Part shown: in pieces, positions 47,240-58,402 of the stretch
How positions within the stretch are numbered: the first letter of the stretch is position 1
How the letters are laid out: the number at the start of each line of letters is the position of its first letter
Notes under the pieces: model-generated
Told to the model about the DNA's origin: nothing
What the model saw: only the letters and a program-made list of their open reading frames with translations
Databases searched by the model: none
Translations under genes and position numbers: made by a program
NCBI RefSeq assembly: GCF_000264905.1
Contig: NW_006763148.1
Location: 1,223,431-1,287,430, forward strand
Source of the DNA: Stereum hirsutum FP-91666 SS1
Lineage: Eukaryota > Basidiomycota > Agaricomycetes > Russulales > Stereaceae
Direction of reading: 5' to 3'
Length of the DNA: 64,000 nucleotides

Positions 47240-48839
47240 ATGCAGGCCTTTGCTGCATCCCTCAGGGCTCCCGCTCGCCGTGCAGCTTTCCCCGCTGCTC
47301 GAAGCATTCCCAGGGCAAATCTTCGTCAATCATTCCGCAAGTATTCGACCGAGCCCACCCCTCCAAAGTCTTCGAACACCACTCTCATCTTCGGTGGTCT
47401 TGGTGCCCTCGCCGCCGGTGGTATTCTCTATACCCTTCTCTCCGCTGACTCTGCGGGGACTACCGCCAAGTCGGCTGCTCAGTCTATTAAGGCCGCCACT
47501 AAGTTTGTCCCTTCCAAGGAGGACTACCAAAAGGCATGTGGTATTGGCGTCCGTATGTAGGTCATATCATTGGCTAACGGTCGCGGAATGGATAAGGTCT
47601 ACAACAAAATCGCGGAAACTCTTGACGAGGCTGACGACTACGATGGTGCGTTCGAAGCCCGCATGTAATTCCTCGACTTTCCAACTCTGACCCGTATGCC
47701 TCAGATGGTTCTTTCGGTCCCGTTCTCCTTCGTCTCGCCTGGCACAGCTCTGGAACATACGACAAGGACACCAAGACCGGCGGAAGGTATGCTCGTCATA
47801 TACAACTCTTATATCTTTCCCACCCTCATCCCGTGCGCCCGTAGCAACTATGCTACCATGCGTTTCGAGCCCGAAGCTCTGCACGGAGCAAACGCTGGCC
47901 TTAACGTCGCCCGTGGAATCATGGAGAAGGTCAAACAGGAGTTTGACTGGATAAGCTACGGTGACCTTTGGACTCTCGGCGGTGTTGCTGCTATTCAGGT
48001 AGGCTTTCTATCTCCTGTATGTGAACCGTCAGTATTTACCTTCGTCTACAGGAAATGTCTGGCCCCAAGATTCCATGGAGACCAGGACGTATCGATGGAC
48101 ATGCTGACAATGTGACCCCTGATGGCCGTCTCCCTGATGCGTCTCAAGGCAACAAGCACCTCCGCGACGTAGGTGTTTCCAAGCAATATCATTCTATCGA
48201 GTGCCCTAACATTTGTTCTTCAGATATTCTACCGTATGGGCTTCAACGACCAGGAAATCGTCGCTCTCTCTGGTGCTCACGCTCTCGGCCGCTGCCACAC
48301 TGACCGGTTCGTGGCGTAACTTCCGTTCGTAGTCTGCATTCCAGCTTACATGTGTCTCTGTCTCTTCCTGCTTAGTTCCGGCTTCGACGGTCCCTGGACA
48401 TTCTCTCCCATTACCTTGACTAACGACTACTACCAACTTCTCGTGAGCGAAAAGTAAGTTTCCATACCGTTCATCCTTGGTCATTTCTCATCATGTGCTG
48501 TCACTAGGTGGGTCTGGAGGAAGTGGGGCGGTCCCGCTCAATACGCCGACAAGAAGACTGGGTCCTTGATGATGCTTCCTACCGACTATGCTCTCGTCCA
48601 GGACAAGTCTTTCAAGAAGTGGGTCGACGCATACGCGAAGGACCAGGATCTCTTCTTCAAGGAGTAAGTCTTCATTTATACCTGTATGTTTAGGTATAGG
48701 CTGACCGGCGTGGCTTTTCCAAAGCTTCTCTGCCGTCCTCGTCAAGCTCTTCGAGCTCGGCGTGCCCGAGTCTCAGTTCGTCACCTCTGACCGTTGGGAG
48801 ATGAAGACTCTCGACGAGCAGAAGGAGGCGTCCAAGTAG
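47240..48839 (+). CDS. CCP1: Cytochrome c peroxidase, mitochondrial
   Basis: Haem peroxidase of the intermembrane space that reduces hydrogen peroxide with electrons from cytochrome c. Nine exons: 47240-47533, 47597-47645, 47705-47786, 47845-47998, 48052-48168, 48224-48306, 48376-48453, 48508-48663 and 48725-48839; 1128 nt, 375 aa. An Arg-rich presequence ([20 protein letters not shown]) and a hydrophobic sorting segment ([20 protein letters not shown]) form a bipartite signal. The distal haem pocket is [13 protein letters not shown], the proximal His is in [12 protein letters not shown], and [19 protein letters not shown] carries the radical-forming Trp typical of class I peroxidases. [15 protein letters not shown] is also diagnostic. 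Intron 1 begins with GC instead of GT (AAG/GCATGT). Confidence 0.95.
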
Positions 48840-49007
48840 ACTTTCGATTTCTTGAGTTCGTCGACCCGTCTATAGTCTCGCTCGATTCGACAGTTCGTCT
48901 AGATCTATGTCAAGACCGGCCTCCTAAATAATCGTTCCCGAGTTCAGTGATCCACGTGAATGAGCATGCATGCTTTAGACGAGAGGAACATCGTTGATTA
49001 GAGTGTA

Positions 49008-49584
49008 TGGTGGCGGTAGCCACTTCATGTCACACCGTATTCAATTTTTTCTTGACCTGAAAATAGGATTTCTGGACTCAGGGACCCTCATTCCAGAGTA
49101 AATCCGCCATTTCGAAGTCAGGGGATTTTCCTAACCCTAACCCTAACCAAACGGCCAAATTTCTGGTGAAGACCCACACCAGGAACCCTAAGTACCCAAG
49201 ATATATTGACTAAAAAAATTTCATGATGTGTATATACCTGGAACATCGTGAAGTCTGGTTGTATATTTGCTTGTACAGTCTTCAAACAGACGTTGGAGAA
49301 GACTGGCAGGCTACGGTGGTGGAGTGGCGGGGTGGCGGACGACCACACGTGTGACAAATCATGCCCAGTATGGTAATGTCACACGCACGTGGTGTGACAA
49401 ACGGCCAAATTTCTCTGACGAAAACCCCCCCGGAGAATTTTTAAAAAGTGCACCGACCATCCTCTAGATACCCTCCCTGGGGTCTTATATATGAAGCAAC
49501 AAGCCGCCAAACCCCCGAATCCGTGTTCCATTAAGCAAAGGGTTCCGCGGCACAAGGCTTGCCATGAAGTGGCTACCGCCACCA
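49008..49584. mobile_element. 577-bp inverted-repeat element with apparent 9-bp target duplication
   Basis: TGGTGGCGGTAGCCACTTCATG-type ends, 22 bases each (49008-49029 and 49563-49584), are perfect reverse complements. Immediately outside, TAGAGTGTA occurs on both sides (48999-49007 and 49585-49593), a 9-bp duplication as made by Mutator-like (MULE) transposases. No transposase is present. The interior holds a telomere-like run, two copies of a 17-bp motif containing ACGGCCAAATTTCT (49148, 49398) and GTCACAC/GTGTGAC inverted repeats. Confidence 0.85.
49130..49148 (-). repeat. Interstitial telomere-like repeat
   Basis: Three consecutive CCTAAC units (TTAGGG on the minus strand) inside the inverted-repeat element. 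TTAGGG is the telomere repeat of most basidiomycetes; here it sits internally, far from any visible chromosome end. Confidence 0.8.
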
Positions 49585-50742
49585 TAGAGTGTATAGAGCG
49601 TAGACCGATGTTTCCTTGCCATATGGTGCGGTTCGGCTTTACACTTACGTTTTCATATCGGGTGCGGTGGTGACGGTCTGTTGGCGGGGATTAATGATTT
49701 TATGCTTGCCTTGCTCTCTTTACTGAATACTTGCTGTGCTTTCGGCTTCCTTTACTCACTCTGCTCATCGCGTCCATTTCTTTATTGTCCCAATGAAAGA
49801 AGAAACATATCTGAGTGGTTTTGCAGGGTCCAGCACAACGCGGTGTGGCCCGGCTTTACTGTGGCGTGAAGTAGGAATGAAAGCACATGACATCATGCCG
49901 CAATTTCAAAGCTCGCTCTCCTAAATTTGCTTTGGTCCGTTTTCGACGCCGCTCTCCTTGCAACGGAAACACCTCTTTGCGTCGACGAGCTGGAACATGG
50001 ATGGACAACGTCTCCCCAGCATAGCCGAGATCTGTGTACTGGTAGGAACAATGACGGGCTCTACATCTGAATCTTCCGCTGAGTCTCTTCGCTCCCGACG
50101 ACTCGCACCCGCGCCGCCGACTGCGCTTTTATCTCTTCACTGGCACTTGCACATTCTGAGTCTCAAAAGCGCTAGCATCGGGATGTGTCTTCGATGTAGC
50201 ATTTCACACGGTGGGTAGAAGCATCACGACCGCCCGCAAAGCACGTTCTTCGATCGTGTCCGTCTTGTGTCTTGTCCGACTACGACTGCTACCCGATTTG
50301 GATGTTGAATCGAGACGCCGTCTCGAAGGCTTGAAATTACTATTGATACTGTCTGAGGTTCCTCTGGGTCTTTTGATTTCTAGAATCCATAGACTTCGTC
50401 GTCCATAGGCTAGCAGAAACGCGGCGTATCGGGCCCTTCAAGGTCCTCGACCACCGCCTTCTCGATCCTCCCGCCGGCCAGTCTGAGACTACGTCTCAGG
50501 AGTACTTCTATATAGATAATTTGACAGCCTGAGGCTCGTCAGCGTAACTACCCCAGACTTTTGTTGCTGTCCTCGCCTCCTTTGTTCTTCGTTGGCTTGA
50601 AGTCATCTGTTTTAGCTTTGGTAGCCTCTCTTTGCTCCTCACCTGGAGTCGAAACTCTTCAAGAAAATCTTCTCTTTCGGTGGCCGGTTCCTTGAGCTCA
50701 GGGGTTGGGTAAAGATTCCCCAACACTCTACCTCTAGCTTAG

Positions 50743-52926
50743 ATGAGCGACGAAAGTTCATCGGTAGAATATACCGTTGGGTATAGCGAGTCCGTGGCGA
50801 GGAAACTGTGAGTTCATTACTGCGTTTTGGACCAATTGTTCAGATTCATGTTCTTCAGAGCCGCTGCTGACGTTTCCTTGTTAACTCGCATGTCGTCAGG
50901 TATACTCCTATTGTCGTTGGCGTATTCATAAATCTTTTCCTTTACGGGATCTCTATCGCTCAGGTCTTTATGTATTACACAACTTCATGTCAAAAGTGAG
51001 CTGCTTTCACGAGTTTCTGGTTAGAGGGTAGTAACTGACGACTTTCGCGATGCAGAGATGCAAAATGGATAAAACTATACGTGGGTGGAAAAGTCTTACG
51101 AGTCGTGTCCAGGCTGTCTCGTTTTCCCTCTCAATGTCGATTTTACCTTAGGTCGCAGCGCTTTTCCTGATGGACACGACGAACACCGTGGCCGTCTGTG
51201 AATTTGTCTTCGATAAACTTGTTACTCATTTCGGTGCGCTCAATTTCACCTTCATTTGGCGTGATAAAGTTCTCATGAAATGTATTGCGGCGATTCTAGG
51301 CGATGTTGCGTACCTACAGACCGCAGGGTGGGGTGAGTCAGGGTTGATTACTATGGGGAAAAAGTCTGTTCTTAACTGACATGGTCTTTCTAGCATTCCC
51401 TCTAGGTAATTCACCGTGCTTCCCCCTTGTAGTACCGCTAATACGACGTCTCATTCCTTGAACTTCTAGATGCACTTACAGTCGTGAGTTCATGTCGTTA
51501 GTCTTTCCCATCCGAGTTTTAACGACCATGCGTACGACAGGGAAGCCTTGCAACCATGGTTCAGCTCTTCTTTGCCTGGAGAGTGCGAGTCATCTCCGGA
51601 AGTAACTGGCTCACTGGCCTGATTGTGGTCGTCTCTGTGGCGTCTTTCCGTGCGTGCTCCTCCAAGGTCACATCAACCTCGCTAACCATGTTTATCTCAT
51701 ATGTGGTTTTGGATCTCACCTGCAACAGTGACGGCAATTGGAACCTCAGTGGCCACAGCTATCATCCAGGAGTTTCCCAAGCTGCACAAGTCGAGGCCGA
51801 TAGGCGGCACCTGGTTGGCGTTCTCTGCCGTCTGTGATATCTTGATCACGACGGCGCTGGTAGTTTCTTTGGTACGTCTGTCGGCCTTCCATTCAGTTTG
51901 CTTCTGACCAGGCTCACTGATGGATCTTTGTTTGGGGGGAGTAGCGCAGATTCAGGACGGGAATCGACCGAACCGACGGTGTCATTGCTAGGATTGTCCG
52001 AGGTGAGCCCTCTTTTTCTTGACGGGACGTACGTGGTGGTGTTCGATGACTTACATGTAACCTTGATAATAGTCAACATGGAGACAGGACTCCTGACTGC
52101 CATTGTCGCAACCGTTGATTTCATTGTCCTCTTCGCTTCCGTACGTACACCATATCCTTCGTGCTCTCTTTCGTCGCACTAGGCTCACTGCTCTCACCTG
52201 CGCTCCACATAGCCATCAGTTTTGTAAGTGCATTTTGCTCCACTCGTTTCCTTGTCAGAGTAGAGCCTTATCGCTTTCTACATCCTCAGACACCTGGGCT
52301 TCAACATCCCACTTGGAAAACTCTACGTCAACTCCGTCCTCGCCACTCTGAACTGGCGCGCCAGAATGCCTGACGATACGAACGTGACGGCTTTCGATCC
52401 CACTATGACAGGTCCTCTGGAGATTGCTCGGGTCAGTCTTTCAACGTGTACATCTGTGTCATATGTATTACGTCCTATTGTTTGGCTCATCGTCCTGCTC
52501 GGTTCTGCAGCCTTCAAATACGATTGCATTTCTCACACCGGTGCCGACATCGAGACGAGTGAGTTTAGTTCGACTAATACACACACCTCCCTAGGCAATC
52601 AATATCAAAGCGGACATCATGCTCATCTTCTCCACCCTTCGTCTTCTACAATATGACAGATATCGCTCAACGAGCCACCAGAGTCACTCGAACTATCGGT
52701 GGAAGACCGCGGCGGAAGTAGCATCGACAAACAAGCGAGTACATTCGATCTTCAAACTTCCCTCGAGGCAGGGGACCACATACCATATATGTTTCGCGAA
52801 CGATCGCGACCGGTTCCTGCGAGACGTGACAGTAGCGTGCAGACGGAGTCGGATATGAGTTCGGAGGGGGTACGTGTTGTGAGAGACGGTACCGAAAGGA
52901 TCAACACGTGGACGCGCGAGGGATAG
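50743..52926 (+). CDS. Seven-helix membrane protein, DUF6534 family
   Basis: Fourteen exons, 1125 nt, 374 aa: 50743-50807, 50900-50995, 51056-51080, 51152-51233, 51300-51332, 51394-51405, 51470-51483, 51541-51649, 51729-51871, 51945-52002, 52073-52140, 52213-52223, 52290-52431 and 52660-52926. Three are micro-exons of 12, 14 and 11 nt, and phase is kept throughout. Helices include YTPIVVGVFINLFLYGISIA, VAALFLMDTTNTVAVCEFVF, GSLATMVQLFFAWRVRVISG, LTGLIVVVSVASF and WLAFSAVCDILITTALVVSL. The DUF6534 signature closes the domain: GLLTAIVATVDFIVLFAS, then LGKLYVNSVLATLNWR. A hydrophilic cytosolic tail follows. This family is greatly expanded in mushrooms and resembles fungal seven-helix receptors, but no ligand is known. 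Confidence 0.85.
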
Positions 52927-55900
52927 GTGTCTCTTTTCTTCCTGTTGTGCAGGTTTTGTGTATTTGTGTATATCACTATGCGGACTAGTTGCGCTTCGTC
53001 GATGATTTTGACCCTTGTATTTGTATTTACATGCTGTATCATATTGTGTTGCATTATATTGCACTGTAGTTCATCTTCAACTCCGCCGAACAAGCTATTC
53101 CTAGAGTGGTTCAGGTCAGAGGCAAAACATGGGTGTAGTGGTCCCCGAGGAGTCGGAACAAAATAGAATCGGTTACATTGGGTAGCACATCGAGCTATCG
53201 TACATACATCGCTGACGCCCGTTCAACATACCGCATGAACTCATCAATCATAAGCATAATATACGTGACGCTATAATTGAAGAGAGGACAGGACTCACCT
53301 CGACATTCATAGGACCTCTTACAAGTGGTGATCTCGACTATTGATATTCATGACGATTTCGCTTTCGAGTTGGATGCCCTCGCGGGGGGATGTGAATCTT
53401 TCTCTGACTTCGGTTTCTTCGTCGTTGCTGTAAGAGCGGCATTTTAGTCCGAAGGGCTTTAGCCTTTATAACACCTGAGATAAGAGAACTGACCATCCGA
53501 GTTCGAGCTATTGGTACGCGAGGCGTGCTCGGAGTAGACCAAGGGCCCTAGCGAGCTGCGAACAGGGATATACGTGATTCCCGGAACAAGATGTAGAACG
53601 AGGGGATGAGGTGGGATTATCAACGGCCTGTACGCGTGAATGTCCAAGTTGTAGACATAAAGAGATAGAGCGTACGGAGATGCGGAGAGGAGCAATGCCT
53701 CTTGTGCATCGCATGGTGGTACGACTGCGTCTGCGAAGAAAGGCATAGTAGATGAGACGGTGCTTCCGGTATAAGTAGTAGCCTGGGTTGCCTCTCGCAA
53801 ATTATAGGGATAGTGAGATGTACGACCAAGCACTGGTAGCCCGCGAGCCAAAGAGGTAGGAATAGGGGTTGACAAGAGCTTAACTCTGTGAGGACAGAGT
53901 GGTGAGAACAGCATCAGTTGTGTTACCAGTTGTCTATATAGAGTTCCGGTCATAGCGCTAAATCTGTGCCAGTCACCCAGTGGGGGACGCCGAACAAGCC
54001 CGAGCTAAGAATATCGGTGCGCCACTTGCGCGTAGATACAGCATATCGCGCGAGATGGCGACTGCTGGGATATGCGAAGACTGGCGACAGAGGAGCTGAA
54101 TAACTCGATAAATAGCAAGTTTATAAGCTTGGACGTCGGAGCCGGCCTGGAGAAGTGTACGTTTGTAAGGCCGCGAGATAAGACAAGGAAAAGGGTCACG
54201 GTCTGTTGCGCCTGGTCATCTACTCTAGCCATACTAAGGCTGTGATCACCTTGCCCGACGGTCCATCCGACACCCGTAATTGCACGCTAGAACGATCCCC
54301 GAAACCAACATGCGCGAACATCTTTCTACTTATGTGGCCCCGTTGACTGTGGGGCTGAGTCCTCCCCCAACCCCCGCCTTTCCTTTACGATTGACTCACC
54401 ATGCAGGCCCTGTCACTGAGGCGCCAGGAAGCACGGACCACTTCATGTAATATCCGGATACATCGTTCTTACCCTTCCAGACACCTTGTGAATGGTAGGA
54501 TACCATGATACCCGTGCAAGACAAACTTCAAACCGGCCTGAGGGTCGTTGATTAGTATCTCCATACACCGTGTGATGCCACAAGGTATCGGAATCAGTGT
54601 TCAGGAGACTTCTAACCTTGATTCTACCCGTGGTGAAAGGTCGAGGTCGATTGTGCTCCTCGAATAGTGAACGGCCTTGCGCAAGATTTGCCTTATTACA
54701 GCCAAATACCGCCTCGGTGGCCAGCATGTCGGTGTAATAGGTTCCTCTGCCATGTACGGCAGGGCGCGTGCTCCAAACTTCGAAGGCGTTGAACTTGAAG
54801 CGCCACTCAACACATATGCCTGGCCGGCGAGATAGCATGACTGTGGACGTTGCAGAGGCTCTATAACCACCGGGCACGGCATGAGCAGTTCATTCAGAAA
54901 ACTGAGGTCGAGTGAGTAGATTGCCATGATGTCGATCTATATTTTCCCCCGGGTAAGGTGGCTGCAGGAGAGCACTTCCAGTTCGCGATGGGAATAAGTT
55001 GTATGAGTTGGAGGCACAGCACAGCATGAATGCAAGGATAAGGCCTGAGGTTTAATGTCAAAGTCCATTAAACTGTAGTGCTGTCATCCACGCGTTTGAA
55101 CAGGGGCAAATGAGTGTGGCACGTTCAGTTTCACGTTCAGGTAGTTCACTCACCATATGATCCAACGTGTCTTATGCATGCACAACACTGATTCCGAACC
55201 ACGCAACATAGCTGCATCGTACAGAGGTGTACGAAGAATCATCGACCATGCAGCCCTAATAATTAGACCAATTCCTCAATTAAAAGACACCGGGAGACTG
55301 TGCGAAGTCGATTCGATAGTCTGCTGTGGGCACAAGTTGTCCGGACAGTGCTCTGTACTAGCCTGTGTTCTCCTTGACAAGTATCTCCGCCAAATACTAT
55401 ATTCGAAGGTTGAGTGAGATTCTAAGTTTCGACAGTTCAGATATTCGGGATACGGTAGGGTGGTGAAAGCTGCCGAATAATATTGAGAGTCCCAGGTATA
55501 TCCTCCGCATACAAGCCAACTCGAGTAAAGCTCTGTAGGTGTTCGCGTGTTGACGCGGTGGCGGCAAGCGAGGACCAGTGCCAAGTCAATGAACACCGCA
55601 ACGGCGATGGTCAACCGCCTGAGAAAGATCGCATACTCGCGCCTATTATCCGTCCAACGTCGCCAGCAAACAGACTGTCTGAGCGAGCGACTTGGATGCT
55701 GTTGTTGTTTGCGACCGAGTATCAGTTCAGCGTTGTGGGAGCGAGGTCAAAGCGTGCAAAGCAAAAATGAACAGGGATGGTGTTCTATTTGGAGAGCGCG
55801 TTGTCCGCGTCATTCCTTCCTCATTTATTTTTGGTCCGACCCCGAAAGTAATACCAGGCACAGCGGAGAGGGCAACGAGGTCTCGGCCATTTCCCTGGCC

Positions 55901-56058
55901 CGCGCAGTGGACTGCGGGAACACTTATCCCAAACTCTTTCTCGTCGCGTTCCATCACTCGCTCTTTTCTCTTCTTCCTCATCCTCCTCCTCCCTCGGCGC
56001 TCGACTCACCTTTTAAACACTCTTTCAGAAGGAAAATCACCCTCAATCCTCGCCCCCA
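52927..56058. other. Intergenic 3.1 kb, no supported gene
   Basis: Open frames on the minus strand at 53459-53953 (164 codons) and 54443-54927 have no recognisable domain, no signal peptide and no clear splice partners. Short direct repeats (GTTCAGTTTCACGTTCAG) occur near 55125. The right 200 bases are the leader of the secreted-protein gene. Confidence 0.45.
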
Positions 56059-57252
56059 ATGGCACCCACTTTCCTTAACGCTTTCCTCGCCGCCGCGATC
56101 GCCACCGCGGTCTCCGTCAAAGCCGAGTCCCATACCATCAAGTTCGACAACCAGTCCGTCTTTTTCGCTACATTTATCACTCTTAGTCTTCTCATCATGT
56201 CTTCATTCTGCCCATGTGAAGGTGTGGTACCGGAACTGTGAGTCACAGTCGAGGCCTGTCACTACTGACGAAACAAAAATTGAATCTTCACTTTCCACGA
56301 ATTTAGCCCCAATTGCTCTTCGGCGGCACGGTTGTTTCTACCGGCGAAGACTACACCTACGAAGGGGCTCTCTCTTCCGGTATTGCCTACCTCCAGACCG
56401 GTATGTTCTTGCAGACAAATGACGTCGTTCGCGCGTATTCAAAGGATGTGACTTACAGGCCCCTGTGGGTACAACGGCGAGTACTGCACCCTCGTCGAGA
56501 TGACGCTCGGAAACTCTGCATGCGAGGGCTGTGGCTCCAGCTCCGATATCTCCCTGATTGACCCGTCAGTGACTTTCTATCTGCAGCTTGGGTGGTCCTC
56601 CTTGGTCCCGCACTTGAATACTGAATCCGCTTCATTCTATTTTTAGCCACGCCTTCAACGTCGCCGCCGGCTTCAGCTACTTCAACGGATGCGATGGAAC
56701 TGGCGCTTACTGTGCGTATCTGGACCTATCTCGCACTGTCTTGGTGTCACCGTCTTATTCCCCCCATTGAACAGGCTCAACCGCGGACTGCTCCACTGCA
56801 TTCTTCAAGTCGGATGACAACCAGGTTCAGGTCGAGTGCGAGGTACGTGTTTTCGCTCCAAACTGTCATCGCAAAGCTGATATTCGTCGCTACCATCACA
56901 GACTGATAACGTCGGCCTCTTGATCTCCTTCTGTGCCGATGGAAGCGGCAGCTCTTCCTCCAGCTCTTCCAGCAGTTCTACCTGGAGCTCCTCTAGCAGC
57001 AGCACTCCTACCTCCACCTGGAGCAGCTCGTCTGCTGCCCCCACTTCTTCTGACAGTGGTGTCAGCGTCTCCGTGTCGCTCAGTGTTGGTTTGGATGCCG
57101 CTTCGGCCACCTCTTCAAGTGCCGCTGCCGCCTCTTCCGCCGCCCCCACGTGCTCCACCAAGCGCAAGCGTGCGAGCAAGGCCCGCCGTGAATCAAAGCG
57201 TTCGACCCACCAGAACCACAGCCGTCAGAACGCTCGCCGCGCTCACGCCTAA
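56059..57252 (+). CDS. Cysteine-rich secreted protein (thaumatin-like 'glycopeptide' type)
   Basis: Seven exons: 56059-56153, 56222-56237, 56307-56400, 56459-56564, 56647-56711, 56775-56842 and 56902-57252; 795 nt, 264 aa. Exon 2 is a 16-nt micro-exon. A signal peptide (MAPTFLNAFLAAAIATAVSV) is followed by SHTIKFDNQCGTGTPQLLFG, the N-terminal pattern of small thaumatin-like 'glycopeptides' of agarics. About ten cysteines follow in PCGYNGEYCTLVE, ACEGCGSSSDIS, FNGCDGTGAYCSTADC and VECETDNVGLLISFC, suggesting disulfides. A Ser-rich linker of about 90 residues then leads to a strongly basic C-terminus (KRKRASKARRESKRSTHQNH and beyond), odd for a secreted protein. Cell-wall binding or anchoring through the basic tail is possible but inferred. 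Confidence 0.8.
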
Positions 57253-58402
57253 ACTCCCGCATCACCCTCATCCCACACCTCATACACTTTGTCACATACC
57301 ACGTTTACTTTCGTTTCTCAAAACTTTCCTTTTCTATCCGTTCGCTCGAGTTTTTGCATGAATGAATGCTTGCTTTTCTTGTTTGGTCTCGTCTCGGACA
57401 GTGGCAAAGATATCGATATCCCTCGTCGTGCCAGGTGTTTTATCTCCTATATAGCCGCAATCCCCTCTGCTATCCTTATATCCTTACCCCCTTCCTTGGC
57501 CATACTTCATAGCTACCGCCGCGGCTCATCGCTGCGCGTGTTAGACTTGTTGTTGGTCTCCGATAGGTGTTTAGTCCTCCTGCTTTCCTTCTTTTAGTTC
57601 TTTCTCTGCGGTTTCGGTGCTCACACTCTACGCCATACTTAGACCTTTCGCTGACCCGATTTCGGGGGCCCTGGATGGAGGCCACGAGCTGACTGCTATA
57701 CCACAATTACTTTTGCTCTTACTGTGAGTAAGCTCGGGTGTCTGGCCCTTTCCGTTATTCGTGTCTTGGGGTGTGCGTCACTGGCTACGTATGTATCAGC
57801 TGCCGTCCCTATGTACCGCTGAATCCCGAGTTCTACCCAGGAGGTAGTTTGTGGGTTCGTTTGTAGTCTTGATGCTGCTGGTTACATAGGCATACTTGAC
57901 GAATGCGATCTGTTGTTGTTCATTTTTTTTTAGCTTGTTTACTACCGTATCCTGCCGAGTGCATGCTGCGTGATAAGGTCGAAGCCGTGGGCGTGTGGCG
58001 TAAAATCTAGACGGTGCTCTCGAGGGTGCGCTAAAATTAGCCGCTGGCGAACCACTGACTCGATGACGTTCGCCGGGACTCCTTTCGCCTCAAAGTTGCC
58101 TCAAAGCGCTCTTGAATACGAGCACCGGGCAACTCTTCCCCCAATCGTTCTGGCCTACAGCGTTTGCAGCTGGGCACACTGCTAAGATGCCGCTCCCACG
58201 TTTTACGCCCTATAAAACGCTCCCCAGCGGCCTTCGGTGCGCCCAGTTTTCTGTTTCTGCTTCCTCCACAGTCCGATCGTGAGCTGATTATCTTTGACTT
58301 TTATACCTCCGCTTTTCTTCTTGTCGTACGATCGATATAAGCAGTGCGAGCTCATCTACCACCACCTCTCTTCGACGCCCCAACAACGCTAGTGCTCGTA
58401 CT
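57253..58402. other. Intergenic, 3' flank and aminotransferase promoter
   Basis: A T-rich 3' flank of the secreted-protein gene takes the left half. A TATA box lies at 58211. GGCGTAAAA near 57998 and TTTTACGCC near 58201 form a 9-bp inverted pair 200 bp apart, probably chance. No gene is supported. Confidence 0.5.
58211..58218 (+). promoter_or_regulatory. TATA box of the aminotransferase gene
   Basis: TATAAAAC 185-192 bp upstream of the ATG at 58403, with a pyrimidine-rich stretch between them. Confidence 0.5.

Larger units (their letters stand above)
48840..50742. other. Intergenic with inverted-repeat element
   Basis: It contains the 577-bp element at 49008-49584, described separately. 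The rest (49.6-50.7 kb) has only short unrelated frames and the leader of the DUF6534 gene. Confidence 0.5.

Noticed and set aside
53459..53953. 164-codon minus-strand open frame
   Set aside because: No family resemblance and no neighbouring exon; kept only as a possibility.
54443..54927. Two overlapping minus-strand frames of 144 and 108 codons
   Set aside because: Different frames over the same bases, no motif, no promoter or intron signals.
57998..58209. 9-bp inverted pair GGCGTAAAA / TTTTACGCC
   Set aside because: Short and imperfectly flanked, with no target duplication; likely chance rather than a mobile element.
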